This document shows, piece by piece, positions 33,825-44,800 of a DNA stretch of 64,000 bases; positions within the stretch are counted from its first letter, which is position 1; the number at the start of each line of letters is the position of its first letter. Both the position numbers and the translations under genes were made by a program. The DNA lies in the NCBI GenBank assembly GCA_015680685.1, contig MNCI01025456.1, positions 261,980 through 325,979 on the forward strand. Direction: 5' to 3'. This stretch comes from Gnetum montanum. Its lineage: Eukaryota; Streptophyta; Gnetopsida; Gnetales; Gnetaceae. The notes beneath the pieces are model-generated. The model did not search any database, was not told the DNA's origin, and saw only the letters and a list, made by a program, of their open reading frames with translations.

Positions 33825-35110
33825 TCAACATTATCCTAGTCTTGTCCCAACAAAATGGGGTCAACGACATGAGTTCTTTGTCACCATTCACCTCTAGGAA
33901 GAGCTAGATATTTGTTTATTTGCAGTTTCTTCAAATCATCTTCGATCATTTTTTTCTCCCATGTCTTCTTTGGTCTTCCTTTTGGTGGCTTTCTTGGAAT
34001 AGTAATGCAACAACCTTTGTTTATAGGCTCATTATATGATCTTCTTTACACATGTTTAAACCATCTAACATCTATTCTTGTAGCTTATTTGAAATAGAAG
34101 CCACTCCAAGTCTTCCTCTAATTTCTGTGTTATGTAGTTTATCTCTTTTAGTAACATTCAACATCCATCAAAGCATTCACATTTTTGCCACACTAATTTG
34201 TTGTCCATGCCTCTTTTGTACTACTCAACATTCAATATGATATAAGATAACAAGCTTGATTACTATTCTATAAAAATTTTTCTTTGATTTTATTGGTATG
34301 CTTTTATCATAGAGAACACCACTAGCTTGTCTCCATTTTAACCATCCTGCCTCAATTCTATTTCTAATATCTTTATCAATTTCACTATCTAATTAGAAGA
34401 TTGATCCTATGTAGGAAAATTGTTTGCACTGAGGGACTTTTTTGCCTTGAATTGTCACTTCTATTTCACCATTGTTTATGCTATTATTAAAATTGCATTC
34501 CATATATTATCTTAATTTTGCTAATTTTTAAGCCTTTTGATTCTAAAGCATGTCTCCACTTTTCCATTTAAGTAACAAATAGTATACACCAAGGGATTTC
34601 ATCTTGCATTTCATTTGTTAATTTATTCATAATAATGGAAAATAAGTATAGGCTAAATGCAAACCCTTGATGTAGACCTGTTGTGACTAGAAAAATAGAT
34701 GTTATTCCACAAGTTGTTCTAGTTTTACTAGTGGCTCCTTCATGCATGTCTTGAATCACTTTAATATATTTATTAGGGATGTTTTAACTCCACAAGGCCT
34801 ATCAAATAATATCTTCAGGTACTCTATGATATGCTATTTCCAAATCAATAAAGATCATATTTTTTTTCTCTGTTTTCTAAATTTCTCCATTAATTGACAT
34901 ATCAAGAAAATAGCCTCTATACTAAATCTCCTTGGAATAAATCCAGATTTATTTTCTAATACTATTGATTCAAGTCTAAGATGTTACTCTATGACTCTCT
35001 TTCAAATCTTCATGGTATGTCTCATTATCTTGATTCTTCTATAGTTTGCACAATTTGGTATGTCTTCTTTATTTTTGTAAATGGGAATAACAAAGCTTTT
35101 TCTCCAATTG
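33825..35110 (-). mobile_element. RTE-type non-LTR retrotransposon, 3' part
   Basis: On the minus strand RT blocks read MIFIDLEIAYHRVPEDII (about 34850), VIQDMHEGATSKTRTTCGIT, GLHQGFAFSLYLFSIIMNKLTNE and IPWCILFVT (34765-34570), and the C-terminal tail reads MLWWMLNVTKRDKLHNTEIR, GVASISNKLQE and RRHGKKMIEDDLKKL (34190-33930). This order is typical of plant RTE LINEs. The 3' end passes through GACCCCATTTTGTTGGGACAAG and finishes near a TTGATGTTATTTTTT tail. Many stops; 5'-truncated. Confidence 0.75.
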
Positions 35111-35429
35111 TGTTACTTGATAATTCCATGTCCAAGTTGTGAAGGATATTTAAGTTATATGTAATGACATGTTTGCAAATGTAAGGACCATAATTGAATG
35201 CAATAGCATAGAAACATTTAACAATTGTCATTAACTAACTTATTTGTTAAATTAACAAAAATATTACATACTTATTCTCCATGTTGGTGATGAGGAAAGA
35301 TGGTGATAAAATAGTTATGAAAAATAATAAGAATGAAATGAAGAATTTAAATGTCTTTAACACTATTTATCAAATGAAGCATAAGTTTTTATTACAAAGT
35401 TTGTATGTTCAGTTCAGTTAGTAATTTAT
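35111..35429. other. Unrecognised stretch between RTE and Copia remnants
   Basis: AT-rich; no reading frame or repeat that I can assign. Confidence 0.3.
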
Positions 35430-37560
35430 TGAAATTTTTAACACAAAAATTTGGTAAAACCATTACTAATCTTATCATTACTGTTGATGTAAACTAGAGG
35501 AATAAATCCTTCAACAAAGAAATGTTGAAGATAATGCATATTAATCTCAATATGCTTTTTTCTTTTGTGAAACATAGGCTTTTTGATTAATTTGATTGCA
35601 CTTTAATTATCACAAAAGATTATACTCGGAAAGGAAATGTTCTTCTTAAGTTCTTTGAATAATTGATGTGGCCAGTTTAGTTCAATAACAAGATTTATAG
35701 TAGCTCTATATTTGATCTTCAAAGATGATAGGGAAATTATCTTTTGTTTAGCTGACCACTATGAAATAGTATTTTCATGATGCTTGATAAGGAAACTATT
35801 GATAGAACAATGTGAAGTAATATCATCATCATAGTCCATATTAGTGTATCCTATGAGATAAATTTTTGGAACAATTAAAATTTAATCAATAATCAATTAT
35901 GCCTTTATGGTATTTTAGTATACTCAAGGCCAAAGAAAGCTGTACACTTATTACTTTCCGATTAAATCTTGATAATAAATTGATTAAATATGAAATATTT
36001 AGCCTTTTATGGGTCAAATATAGTAGCTTTCCAATCAACTTTTGATATACTGTAGGATTAAAAAGTAGAATCAAAATCTTCAACCTATAGTGTACTACGT
36101 GAATCCAATAATATTGATCTTGGTTTATAGTTCATTATATAATATTCTTTCCACAAATTTACAACATGTTTTCTTTGGGTTACCCATATGTGGGTTGATG
36201 AATAATGTATTTCAAAACCAAGAAAATAATTGATTAGGCCTAGATCTAACATCTTAAATTTTGCTTTCAATTGATTTTTAACTTTATTAATTATAAAAAA
36301 TAATAGCCTTTGCATCCGATCTGTTAAATTCTAATTTATATACAAACTCATCAAGCTTTATATACCATTTATGAGGAGCTTACTTTAACTCATAAAGAGA
36401 CTTTTTTTTTTTAATTTGTAGACATGAGTAGGTAACTTTGAATTCACAAAGGCTTCAAGTTGGTGCATATAGATTTCTTTTTATGAATCTTCATTCAAAA
36501 AAGCATAGTTAACATCAAGATAATATAGTTTCCAACTGTGGGCAACAATTATGAATAGAATACACCATATAATCCATTATTTCATGGTGGGAGTATAGGT
36601 ATTTTTTTAATAATGAATATCCTTTCTCTATGCAAAATATCAAACAATGAACTAGGCTTTGTATTCATCCATCATGCTATTATTCTTTCCTTTAATACAA
36701 AACATCCATTTCCTTGTAAACATATTTATTTGTACTAAACTTTGAACCAATTTCCTAGGTGCCACTTATCATCAACATGGCATATTTTACCTCCATTGTA
36801 TCATACCAATCTTTATTTTACATAGTCTCCTATACACTCATGAGTTCACATACTTTAAATATCATTTATGAATTAGTCAAGTCAGAATGATCTTAAAAAA
36901 TAAACATTTTTCCACTTCTTAGCCTTTTCATGGATATTTTATTTATATGTTCCAATCATGTTAGTCTCAAATCTCTTAACTGATTTTTAAACCATTGTAG
37001 TTACTAGTGTATAGAGAAATTGGTGGAATTAGATTTCTCATTTGTATACCAACTTCTTCATCATCATCTTCATTCAAGGTTACATATGGTCATAGGTCTA
37101 TTTTACTTTTATAAGGGATCACCATAAATTCTTCAATTGATTTCTAACCCATAGTGTGATATGATTTTTCAAATAGTTTATTAAATACTACATTAGAAGA
37201 TTCAATTATTTTATGCTCCTTGATATCCCACACTTGGTATTCTTTTTGGTCTAAGGAATATCTAAGTAGCAATCTCATCATGGCCTTGGGGTCTAGCTTT
37301 CTACGATGTACTCATAGAACATGGACATAACATTTCTTCCCAAAAGGGTGAAGATGAGATATTAACACATCCTAGTTGTCAAACCATTTATTAATTGAAG
37401 GGGTGACATTCAAAGTTGTAGTTGAATTTTTTAAAATAGTATGAATAGAATAATATGCCACATTTATCCATAAAAATGTTTGCACTTGTGTATCATGCAT
37501 CATACATTTAATTATTTTTATTATTGATTTATATGTTATGCTTTCCAACACCATTCTACT
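35430..37560 (-). mobile_element. Ty1/copia retrotransposon pol remnant
   Basis: On the minus strand the order is integrase C-terminal part (MVLESITYKSIIKIIKCMMH, 37554 downward), RT end (KKSLYELK-stop-APHKWY near 36400; MLDLGLINYFLGFEIHYSS and VTQRKHVVNLWKEY near 36230; YQKLIGKLLYLTHKRLNISY near 36040) and RNase H (AIKLIKKPMFHKRKKHIEIN near 35580). Integrase before RT is the Copia order. Stops are frequent. The right end breaks off at about 37560, where Ty3 element 4 begins. Confidence 0.8.
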
Positions 37561-37564
37561 ATGA

Positions 37565-38700
37565 TGTATATGGCATTTGATGAGACGCGAATGGAGCAGT
37601 GCTAGAAGCAGCTATGCAAGGAGCAAGATCGATGGTGCACTTATGGATGGACAACGAAAGGCGCAATCTTGGTGTTCGCAGCAACAACACTTCTCTCTCT
37701 CTCTCTTTCTCAAGCTGCCAAATGAGGCCTAATGTTAATATAATAAGGTGTTCACCCTTGTTGTCATGAACACCAGTTTTGTTGTGTCTTGTAATGATGA
37801 TCCGTTCACATGTCATCCCATTAGTTCCATTCACCTCAATAATCCCATACCTTCCCAATATTTTGTAAGGAACTCGAGGACGAGTTTTCATTTAGTCATG
37901 GGGGTATGATAAGACGCAATATCACATGGGCCGCGATATAGCGTATGCGATATCGCGGTGTGCCGTCATATCTATAAATAAGAGGCGGCTCTCCCTTGTT
38001 TCCTCATCCTAGGCTAGACAGTAGGGAAACTCTGACAGATTGATCACTCCAGAGATAGAATATTTTCCATGTGCCCGCAGTAGGAGTCCTAAAGTGAACG
38101 GATCTTTATTCGAGCAGACATTGTACCTGAACATAAGTTTGTGTACGGCAATAAAGACGAGCTTCTTTGATAAACCTTTGTAGTGCATGGAATAGGCTAA
38201 TTAGGATTTTATCTATTGTTATTTACTGCTTTCCATTTACATGCTTTATTAGGAATTAATTCTTTCTCAATCCTTCTCTCCTAGTTAAGTGCCTCAGTAT
38301 GACCACTTCAAGCACTTGCGTTACGCGTGGTGATCCCAACAACGATTAGCGTTTGGTAGCCACGGTTGCATCGGTTTAGGGTGTGTACGGTAAGTGGGAA
38401 CAGATGCTGGTGCTAGGTTAATTCAGACTTAGTTCATTAGTTAGAGTTAGTAATTAGTCTCTCAACCCTTCACCTTGTTAGCATAGGAGACAAAAACATA
38501 AAAAGACATAAAAATCATATAACTCAGACTTACTTAACCATACACCGTAACAACTATAAGTAAGTCTGGGAAGACAACGAATAATTAACCTTAGGTGTTC
38601 TATGAGGCATGTAGGCACTTAGTCTGCGGAGTTCGACCATATCGTGCGTGCTACGCTCGTATTCGTATGGTTGAGTGTAGGGGTACCTTGCCACTCATCA
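37565..38700 (+). mobile_element. Ty3/gypsy element 4: 3' internal end plus 3' LTR
   Basis: 37565-37906 aligns with the last part of the internal regions of elements 1 and 3 (pyrimidine-rich CTCTCTCTCTCTCTTTC, GGTGTTCACCCTTG, CCAATATTTTGTAAGGAACTC, then the polypurine stretch CATGGGGGTA). It is followed by an LTR. No pol sequence remains; to the left lies the Copia remnant. Confidence 0.85.
37907..38700 (+). repeat. LTR of element 4
   Basis: 794 bp, TGATAAGACG...CACTCATCA. U3 is short and carries GCGATATCGC (a 10-bp palindrome) beside the imperfect GCGATATAGCG. TATAAATA is at 37973-37980. R has AATAAAGACGAGCT near 38150. Its U3 matches the LTR at 60928-61715 and differs from those of elements 1 and 3. 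Confidence 0.88.
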
Positions 38701-39487
38701 ACCAGTATCCGTTCTCACTTGCCATACACATCTTGAACCAGTGCAACACTACTGGGATTACCAAACGCTAATCATTATTAGGTTACCAAGTGTTACACAC
38801 ATGCTCGAAGTGATCGTACTGAGTGTATTTTAACAATTTGCTTAATTGATCAAAATGAATTAGTACGCTAATAACAAAAATGTAAAGTGCATAAAATAAA
38901 ATAAAATAAAATAAATGCATAAGAAAAAAAATAAAAAAAATGTGTAAGAAAACAAATCTCGAGTGCTGCAAGGATGAATCAAAGAGCTCGTTTTTATTGC
39001 TGTACACAAGGTGTGCTCAGGTACACAATGCTCGAATAAAGATCAGTCCACACTTCAACCTCCTGCTGTGGGCACTTGGAAAATACTCTAACTTCTTTTC
39101 GCTACTTTTTTGCTGAAAGGCTTCTTTTTCAATTGTGCGCCTGGGCATTGTATTTATAGACTTGGAAGCAACTACTTTAATAATTAGAGTAATCGCTCTA
39201 ATAATTAGAATAATTACTCTAATAATAACTGCTCTAATAATTAGAGGAACCACTCTAATAATAATTGCTCTAATAATAACCACTATAATTATTAGAGTAA
39301 TTGCTTTAATAATTAGAGTAATCACTCCAATAATAACCACTCTAATTATTAAAGTAACCGCTCCAATAATAACTGCTCTAATTAGAGTAATCACTCCAAT
39401 AATAACTGCTCTAATTATTAGAGTAACCGCTCCAATAATAACCACTCTAATAATTAGAATAAATTGCTAGAGTAACTGCTCTCATCA
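38701..39487 (-). repeat. LTR of the element-3 subfamily, inverted and truncated in U5
   Basis: On the minus strand it starts TGATGAGAGCAG (39487) and runs through the U3 array, TATA box (39158-39151), the AATAAA region and R-U5 up to GTGAGAACGGATACTGGT. There it stops at 38701, where the LTR of element 4 ends. About 200 bp of U5 are missing compared with 30140-30974. The sequence right of 39487 shows no polypurine tract, so this end is an outer border (5' LTR or solo LTR). Confidence 0.8.
39170..39478 (-). repeat. Expanded U3 array of CTCTAATAATTAGAG-type units
   Basis: About 300 bp made almost only of alternating CTCTAATAATTAGAG and TAACCACTCTAATAA pieces. This is roughly twice as long as the array in the related LTR at 30146-30280. 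The open frames seen here on both strands (runs of Ile/Leu/Thr) are repeat artefacts. Confidence 0.85.
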
Positions 39488-40130
39488 CTTGACATGATCC
39501 TCCCTATTAACAGTTAATTTTTTCAGTTGATTTTTCAAAGTAACATTGTAAAGTTGTAGATTTACGTAGACATTCCTATAATTGAAATGTTTTTTCTTTC
39601 TATATTATTTTTGATGTTTTCCACTCAGTGTCAAGCATATGATGTACTTTGAATTTTTTTTTCTTATTGTTAATATTTTTTGAGGTCTAAGATTTTGTCC
39701 ACACCCTACCATCACGAGCTTAAAGTATTTTAGTTTCGAGATTTCCCTCACAATTAAAACCTTTTTTTAAACTATGAATACCTTGATAGATCGCAAACAC
39801 ATTGCTTCAATAAGATTTAAATAGACTGAAAAAGTATATAAACTCTTGATCGGCAAACTTCAAGTTATAAGTTTGATCCCTCGATAATACTAACTCGGTA
39901 AAGTTCTAATGCAGGTTTACATCAGGGTAAATATTTTCAAAAAAGTTTCGGTTGAGATCCCGTAATAGTCCATGAAGTGTACGTGAGATAACCACCGTCC
40001 ACCTGTACGATAGACGTGAATATTCAAAGATTAAAGATCTTTGAGAATCACGGGCGGTTTCGGCGAAATTAGTACCTTCCTTCCTTCATGCACACCGACT
40101 TTGAATAGTACGGGCACGACACCGCGTGTC
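39488..40130. other. Intergenic stretch, nothing recognised
   Basis: No coding sequence or repeat found between the inverted LTR and the CpG-retaining region upstream of the Ca2+-ATPase gene. Confidence 0.3.
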
Positions 40131-40214
40131 CACGTGGCAGCTCGACCTGGGTTTTGAGTGGTCGGCATTGTCATATATCTTGAACAAACATAGCGTGGAC
40201 TGTCTCCACGTGTC
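40131..40214. promoter_or_regulatory. Two G-box/ABRE-like sites upstream of the Ca2+-ATPase gene
   Basis: CACGTGGC (40131-40138) and CCACGTGTC (40206-40214) carry the ACGT core bound by plant bZIP and bHLH factors. They lie about 1.6 kb before the start codon, in a stretch that keeps CpG sites. Function is inference only. Confidence 0.3.
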
Positions 40215-40410
40215 TTACGCACTCCCTCCAGTATGAACGCTAAGAATTTAATTCATTTCATATTCATCGTCATTGTCATTGGTAATGCAGTTTTAGTACG
40301 ATTGCGTTTATCACGGAACGGAACGTGAAAGAAAACCCGCCGTGTCTTTGTACACTGACCCGTTAACGGCGGCGACTTACTCTCGTACATGTGACATCTA
40401 ACGGTCAGGT

Positions 40411-40453
40411 AGCCAATGCCCAACAGCCAACAGCCAACAGCCAATAGCCAAGG
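40411..40453 (+). repeat. Heptamer repeat, CAGCCAA type
   Basis: AGCCAATGCC is followed by CAACAGC units repeated three times and a variant CAATAGCCAAGG. Confidence 0.8.
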
Positions 40454-40562
40454 AAACCAAGCCGAGACACTACCACAACGACTTGAATTTTACGTATAAG
40501 TTGTGCACGTAAAAATTTCAATAGCTTGACCGAATTTTAGCGACAACAGACAGAAAAGAAAG

Positions 40563-40630
40563 GGAAGGGAAGAGCAACGAGTTCAGGAGAATCATAGGAA
40601 GGGAAGAGCAACGAGTTCAGGAGAATCATA
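40563..40630 (+). repeat. Perfect 34-bp tandem duplication
   Basis: The unit starting GGAAGGGAAGAGCAACGAGT is present at 40563-40596 and 40597-40630 without mismatch, about 1.2 kb before the Ca2+-ATPase start codon. Confidence 0.92.
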
Positions 40631-40850
40631 GCAATACCACTCAAGTGAGAGTGAAGGGACGATTGAGGTCTAATTTAGGTTTGGCAGAGCCCACAATCCA
40701 CTATATCAGTAATGATAATTATTTTTTGATGGTGCCAGGCTGTAAACGCGTTAAGTAATCGTGGCGGGGTTGCCGTTTCCAGGAAACCGTTGGGCTTCCT
40801 TGGCAATCAGTCAAGCAAAGGGCTCAAGTTCAACCTCAACCTTTTCAGGT

Positions 40851-40935
40851 GGGTCAGGGTCAGGGTCAGGGTCAGGGTTTGGTGTTGTTTGAGTGTAGCA
40901 GGAGAGGGAACACGGCCAAGGCCAAGGCCAAGGCC
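40851..40935 (+). repeat. Two hexamer arrays, GGGTCA and GGCCAA
   Basis: GGGTCA is repeated four times (40851-40877), and GGCCAA is repeated three to four times about 36 bp later (40914-40935). Both are GC-rich and on the same strand. Confidence 0.85.
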
Positions 40936-41096
40936 GAGGACAACCAGGTGTAGCTCATCTCATGTCTTCTAGGTCGCTTCGTCTCCGTCTTCCGTTGATT
41001 TGCTTTCCCGTTGGCTTATATTTCAAGGAAAGGAGATGACCGTATTTAGTCGGCAGCACTAGTAGCTTCGCTTTGAGCTTTTTCTTTGAAGACAAG

Positions 41097-41811
41097 GTAA
41101 AGTGCATCGACTTGAACATGCCTTTCTTCTTACGTTACGCTGGAGTGGAGTGAAATTTGGACAACAATATCTCTAAACCAGCATCACCGAAGTTGCTCGC
41201 TGTTGTCGGTTCATCTCCGCGTTGACTGCTGTAAGTTGGTTTTTCTTAGCTTTTTCACGTTATATGTGTGTGCTTTAGTTTTGTAGCTGGCATAGTTGTT
41301 CTGATTGATTGGAAAGAAGGTAGATAGCTACGTTGGAGGTTTATTAGAGCAACTACAAGATGCGTTTCTTCGAAATCTCGCATACGCGGAAACATACACG
41401 CTTTTGCAATGTCTTTGTCGTGAGTTTGAAGCTTGTGCTATAGAGATAGCTCAATGGCTTTTTGTTTGAAGCTTGTGCTATAGAGATAGCTCAATGGCTT
41501 TTTGTTTGAAGCTTTCAAATCATGTGTTATATGCGCGTTTCATTTTTCAAACCCTAGGCACGCAAGGATGTTTTTCTTGTATGCCGAAAGCATCAACACC
41601 GGCTTTCGTTGTTGTTTAAATGAAGAGGGATGATGCTACTTTCTTGCAATGCTGTCTCTGATTTCTGAATCAATTTCTGACTGTCTTCGTCGGATTGCAC
41701 ACATCATTCTCTTAGTAATACGTTATCTGCCTCTTTCTCCGATTTTTCAATAGTTGGATTGCATTTGGTGCTGGTGCCATCTCTCCTGCGCATTAGCAAG
41801 AGTGCTTTCAG
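41097..41811 (+). other. Possible intron in the 5' untranslated region of the Ca2+-ATPase gene
   Basis: GAAGACAAG|GTAAAG at 41097 is a good donor, and GTGCTTTCAG ends at 41811, six bases before the start ATG at 41818. A second possible donor is GCT|GTAAGT at 41231. Which donor is used, and the transcription start, cannot be decided from sequence. Confidence 0.4.
41424..41513 (+). repeat. 40-bp tandem duplication plus partial third copy
   Basis: The unit beginning GTTTGAAGCTTGTGCTATAG occurs at 41424-41463 and 41464-41503. The first 10 bases then repeat a third time. It lies in the proposed 5' UTR intron. Confidence 0.9.
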
Positions 41812-41817
41812 GTTTGA

Positions 41818-44800
41818 ATGGGATCGCGAAACATGCCAAGCCCTCGGGCATCTCCGCGGCCTTCTACCGATGACTATCAACGATTTGTAAACGACAAAGC
41901 TGGCAATGAAGACATAGACACCTGCGGATGTGGTGTTTTCGATATTCCGCCAAAGAAAGCACCAGTGGAGTCGCTTAGAAAATGGAGGGTAATTACCGAA
42001 CTTAACCTTATCTTATTCTATTACTTTTTTTTTCCGTATTTCTATTCAAATTTCAAATATGCAGATGCTGAAACCAGTCTGAAATTGTTGCTCGAGTTGC
42101 GTTCCGTAATTTATTTCTGGACTGCATTGCTCTTGTGGGGGTCAGGTGGCATGACCTATTAAATGCAATCAGCAATAATAGCACATTTTTGTATGTGTTT
42201 TCATATTTGACGGAAAAAATTTATGAAATTTATAATTATTTGATTTAGTCTAACCGAAGATACCTGCCATTATAGGCTAAACTGCACTCTAGTGCTTATA
42301 GAACTAAATGCCTCTTGATAGATGGTCTATTGATTGTATACCTACATTCTACAAATTTGTTAACCAATTTTTATTTGGTGCCTGCAGCAAGCCACTCTTG
42401 CGTTAAATGCCTCTAGGCGGTTTCGATATACTTTGGATTTAAAGCGGCAGAAGGAGAAGGAAGAAATTTTTAGGAAACTTAGAGGTGGTGCTCAGGCCGT
42501 TAGGGTGCGTAACAATTGCTGTTTCTGATTTTTTTAAATGTTGCTGGACCAAAATTACATGTTTTTACATCTTTATCATGTTGAATTGCAGGCTGCACAA
42601 ATTTTCAAGGAAATTGGGAAAAAAGCTAATCAAGGTATTAGTTATAACCATTTTATGTTTTGGTTATTAGAATGATTTAAATAAGTGATTTGACAAACAT
42701 TTTCATCTACACGTGAAAGTGACAAAACTGTTTGATAGTTTATTTTTGAACATATTAGTCCATGGGATGCAATATTGCCTCCCAGAAAAGGAATAAGAAA
42801 AAAGCCTGAAAAATCCTACAATAAATTAATCCCCACATAATTGGTAGAAAAATTTGATAATATTAAGTTGAATTTTTTTCCATGGATACTTTTGTTCTGA
42901 TGTTAAAGAATTTTGTAAAGCCAGTCAGTTTGCTTGATGACAAATAAGAAGCTTTTTTATTTTTCTTCCCAGATTTTCAAGCTTCTTTATTGGATGGGCT
43001 TTTTAGAAAAATAGACATCAAAATCTTTCAGAAATAGTTAGTGAAACAATGTGTCCAACATGTTGTCATTTGGATGGATTTGTTGGGTAAAATGGGCCCT
43101 TGTATCTAGGATACACATAAAAATATCAGTTTGTTTATTATGAAGGAGCATGGTTTTTGTTTTGATGTCAGCAATTGACACTTAAAATATTAGTGCATTC
43201 ATGATGCTGCTATAGATGTTCTTTTGGAATTTACATGTAACAGACTATAGATTTGATCACTTTATGCAAACCTGTGTTTCATAAATCTTGGGGACACGAG
43301 GAGGTGAGAACATTGTGGACATTTCTCCACACATTGAAGACATGAGGGTTCTTAAGGTATATGGTGGGAATGTGTTGTAGATATATAGACTATAGAGGAA
43401 TCATATGACAATCATCCCCTTCATGAGTTACATATTCCAAACTGACCATTGGTAGGATCCCTAATAACCATCTTCTAAAGATCAGTATGTATTTTGTTCT
43501 TTTTCCAATCCTATTAAAATTTGGGATTCTACGTACATTAGCAACTAATAAGGATGTGACTAAAAATGATGGGATGATTACATGGCCTATGTACCTCCTT
43601 CTCTCATTAGACTTAACAAGTTGTTGATAGGATGAGACATTGCATATCATCTGACTTTAGTAGCATTCTGGTATCTAAAAAAAATTAGAATTGTCCAGGG
43701 TGATTGCTAACACTTCCCCTCATTTGTGAAGTTAGAAAATATCAAACATTTGTATGACTCACTTGTTTAAAGTTTTATTTTACAAGCAACACCAGCAGAT
43801 GTGGCTGGATGTACTTCTAGTCTTCTACTATGTTTTTGCCATACAAGATCATCTAATTTATAATAGGCTGGAATAAAAAATGTATAGGTTTCAACAACTT
43901 TGCCCATGCAATGTGGCATTGCATTCCCACATTAAGGGCCATCCAACTCAGAATCTGGTCACCATTTAACTGTGAGTTGGGTTATCTTTGGGTTCTAAAC
44001 TACACAAACAAGACTTGGCTCAACCATCATTTTTGGACTACACCTTGATATATCCTTAAGATAGTTGACTGGGGATTGTACATGAGGTAGGTACATAGTT
44101 ATGAATGGCACCTGCATCATTAAAAACCTTAGGGTGTTGTGCAGCTTAACCCCCTTGGGTGCAATGGCTCATGATATTAAGCTGAAGTAAGGATATGTAC
44201 TGGTAGGGTTGGATAGTGGTGCTTGTCTCCACAACTAGGGCAGGGTGTCTGTAATATAAATAAACAATGCAAACCATCCATTCAAGGTATGGGAATGAAT
44301 ATATTATTATTAAAATGATTAGTTAGTGATCCCTAAAAATACTACATGCTTCACACAATGCACACTAATCAAATGCATCATGTACCTAATTATTAATTAC
44401 TTGCTTATCCTAGGGCCTAAATGGCTTCTAATCATAATTCACATGGGTTAATTTTATGGAAAGCAAATAAATATACATGATCACACATTTTCTTTCTTTT
44501 CTTTGCACAAATAAAAAAAAATAAATTGCTAAGTAAATGGGTTAGCATATTGAAGCAAAAATAAATAAACAATATTTACTTTGCATGAAAGGAAAATCTA
44601 GCTATGACCAAATCTACAAACATTCATGTAATGAAAGACTTATTTCAAGGAGACCTCTGCAAGATGCAATGTTTGTCTTACAAATAAAAGAACTCTGTAT
44701 CTCAAGTGTATTTTACGTGCTATATAAAAACTAGCTCACATCATAAAATAGAGAGAGTTACACTGGTTAGGGTTTGTTTTTCATGTGACAATTAGCCTAT

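Noticed and set aside
37559-37891. A 110-codon minus-strand frame
   Set aside because: It is antisense to the 3' internal end of Ty3 element 4, whose sequence aligns with elements 1 and 3.
39017-39470. Open frames of 111 and 142 codons on both strands, full of Ile, Leu, Thr and Val
   Set aside because: They are translations of the U3 tandem array and mirror each other on the two strands. No protein is implied.
40851-40877. GGGTCA repeats as an interstitial telomere
   Set aside because: The plant telomere unit is TTTAGGG. GGGTCA is a different hexamer and only four copies long.
43390-43650. An 86-codon frame in intron 3 of the Ca2+-ATPase gene as a nested gene
   Set aside because: No recognised domain, no start context and no repeat relation. 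The length is expected by chance.
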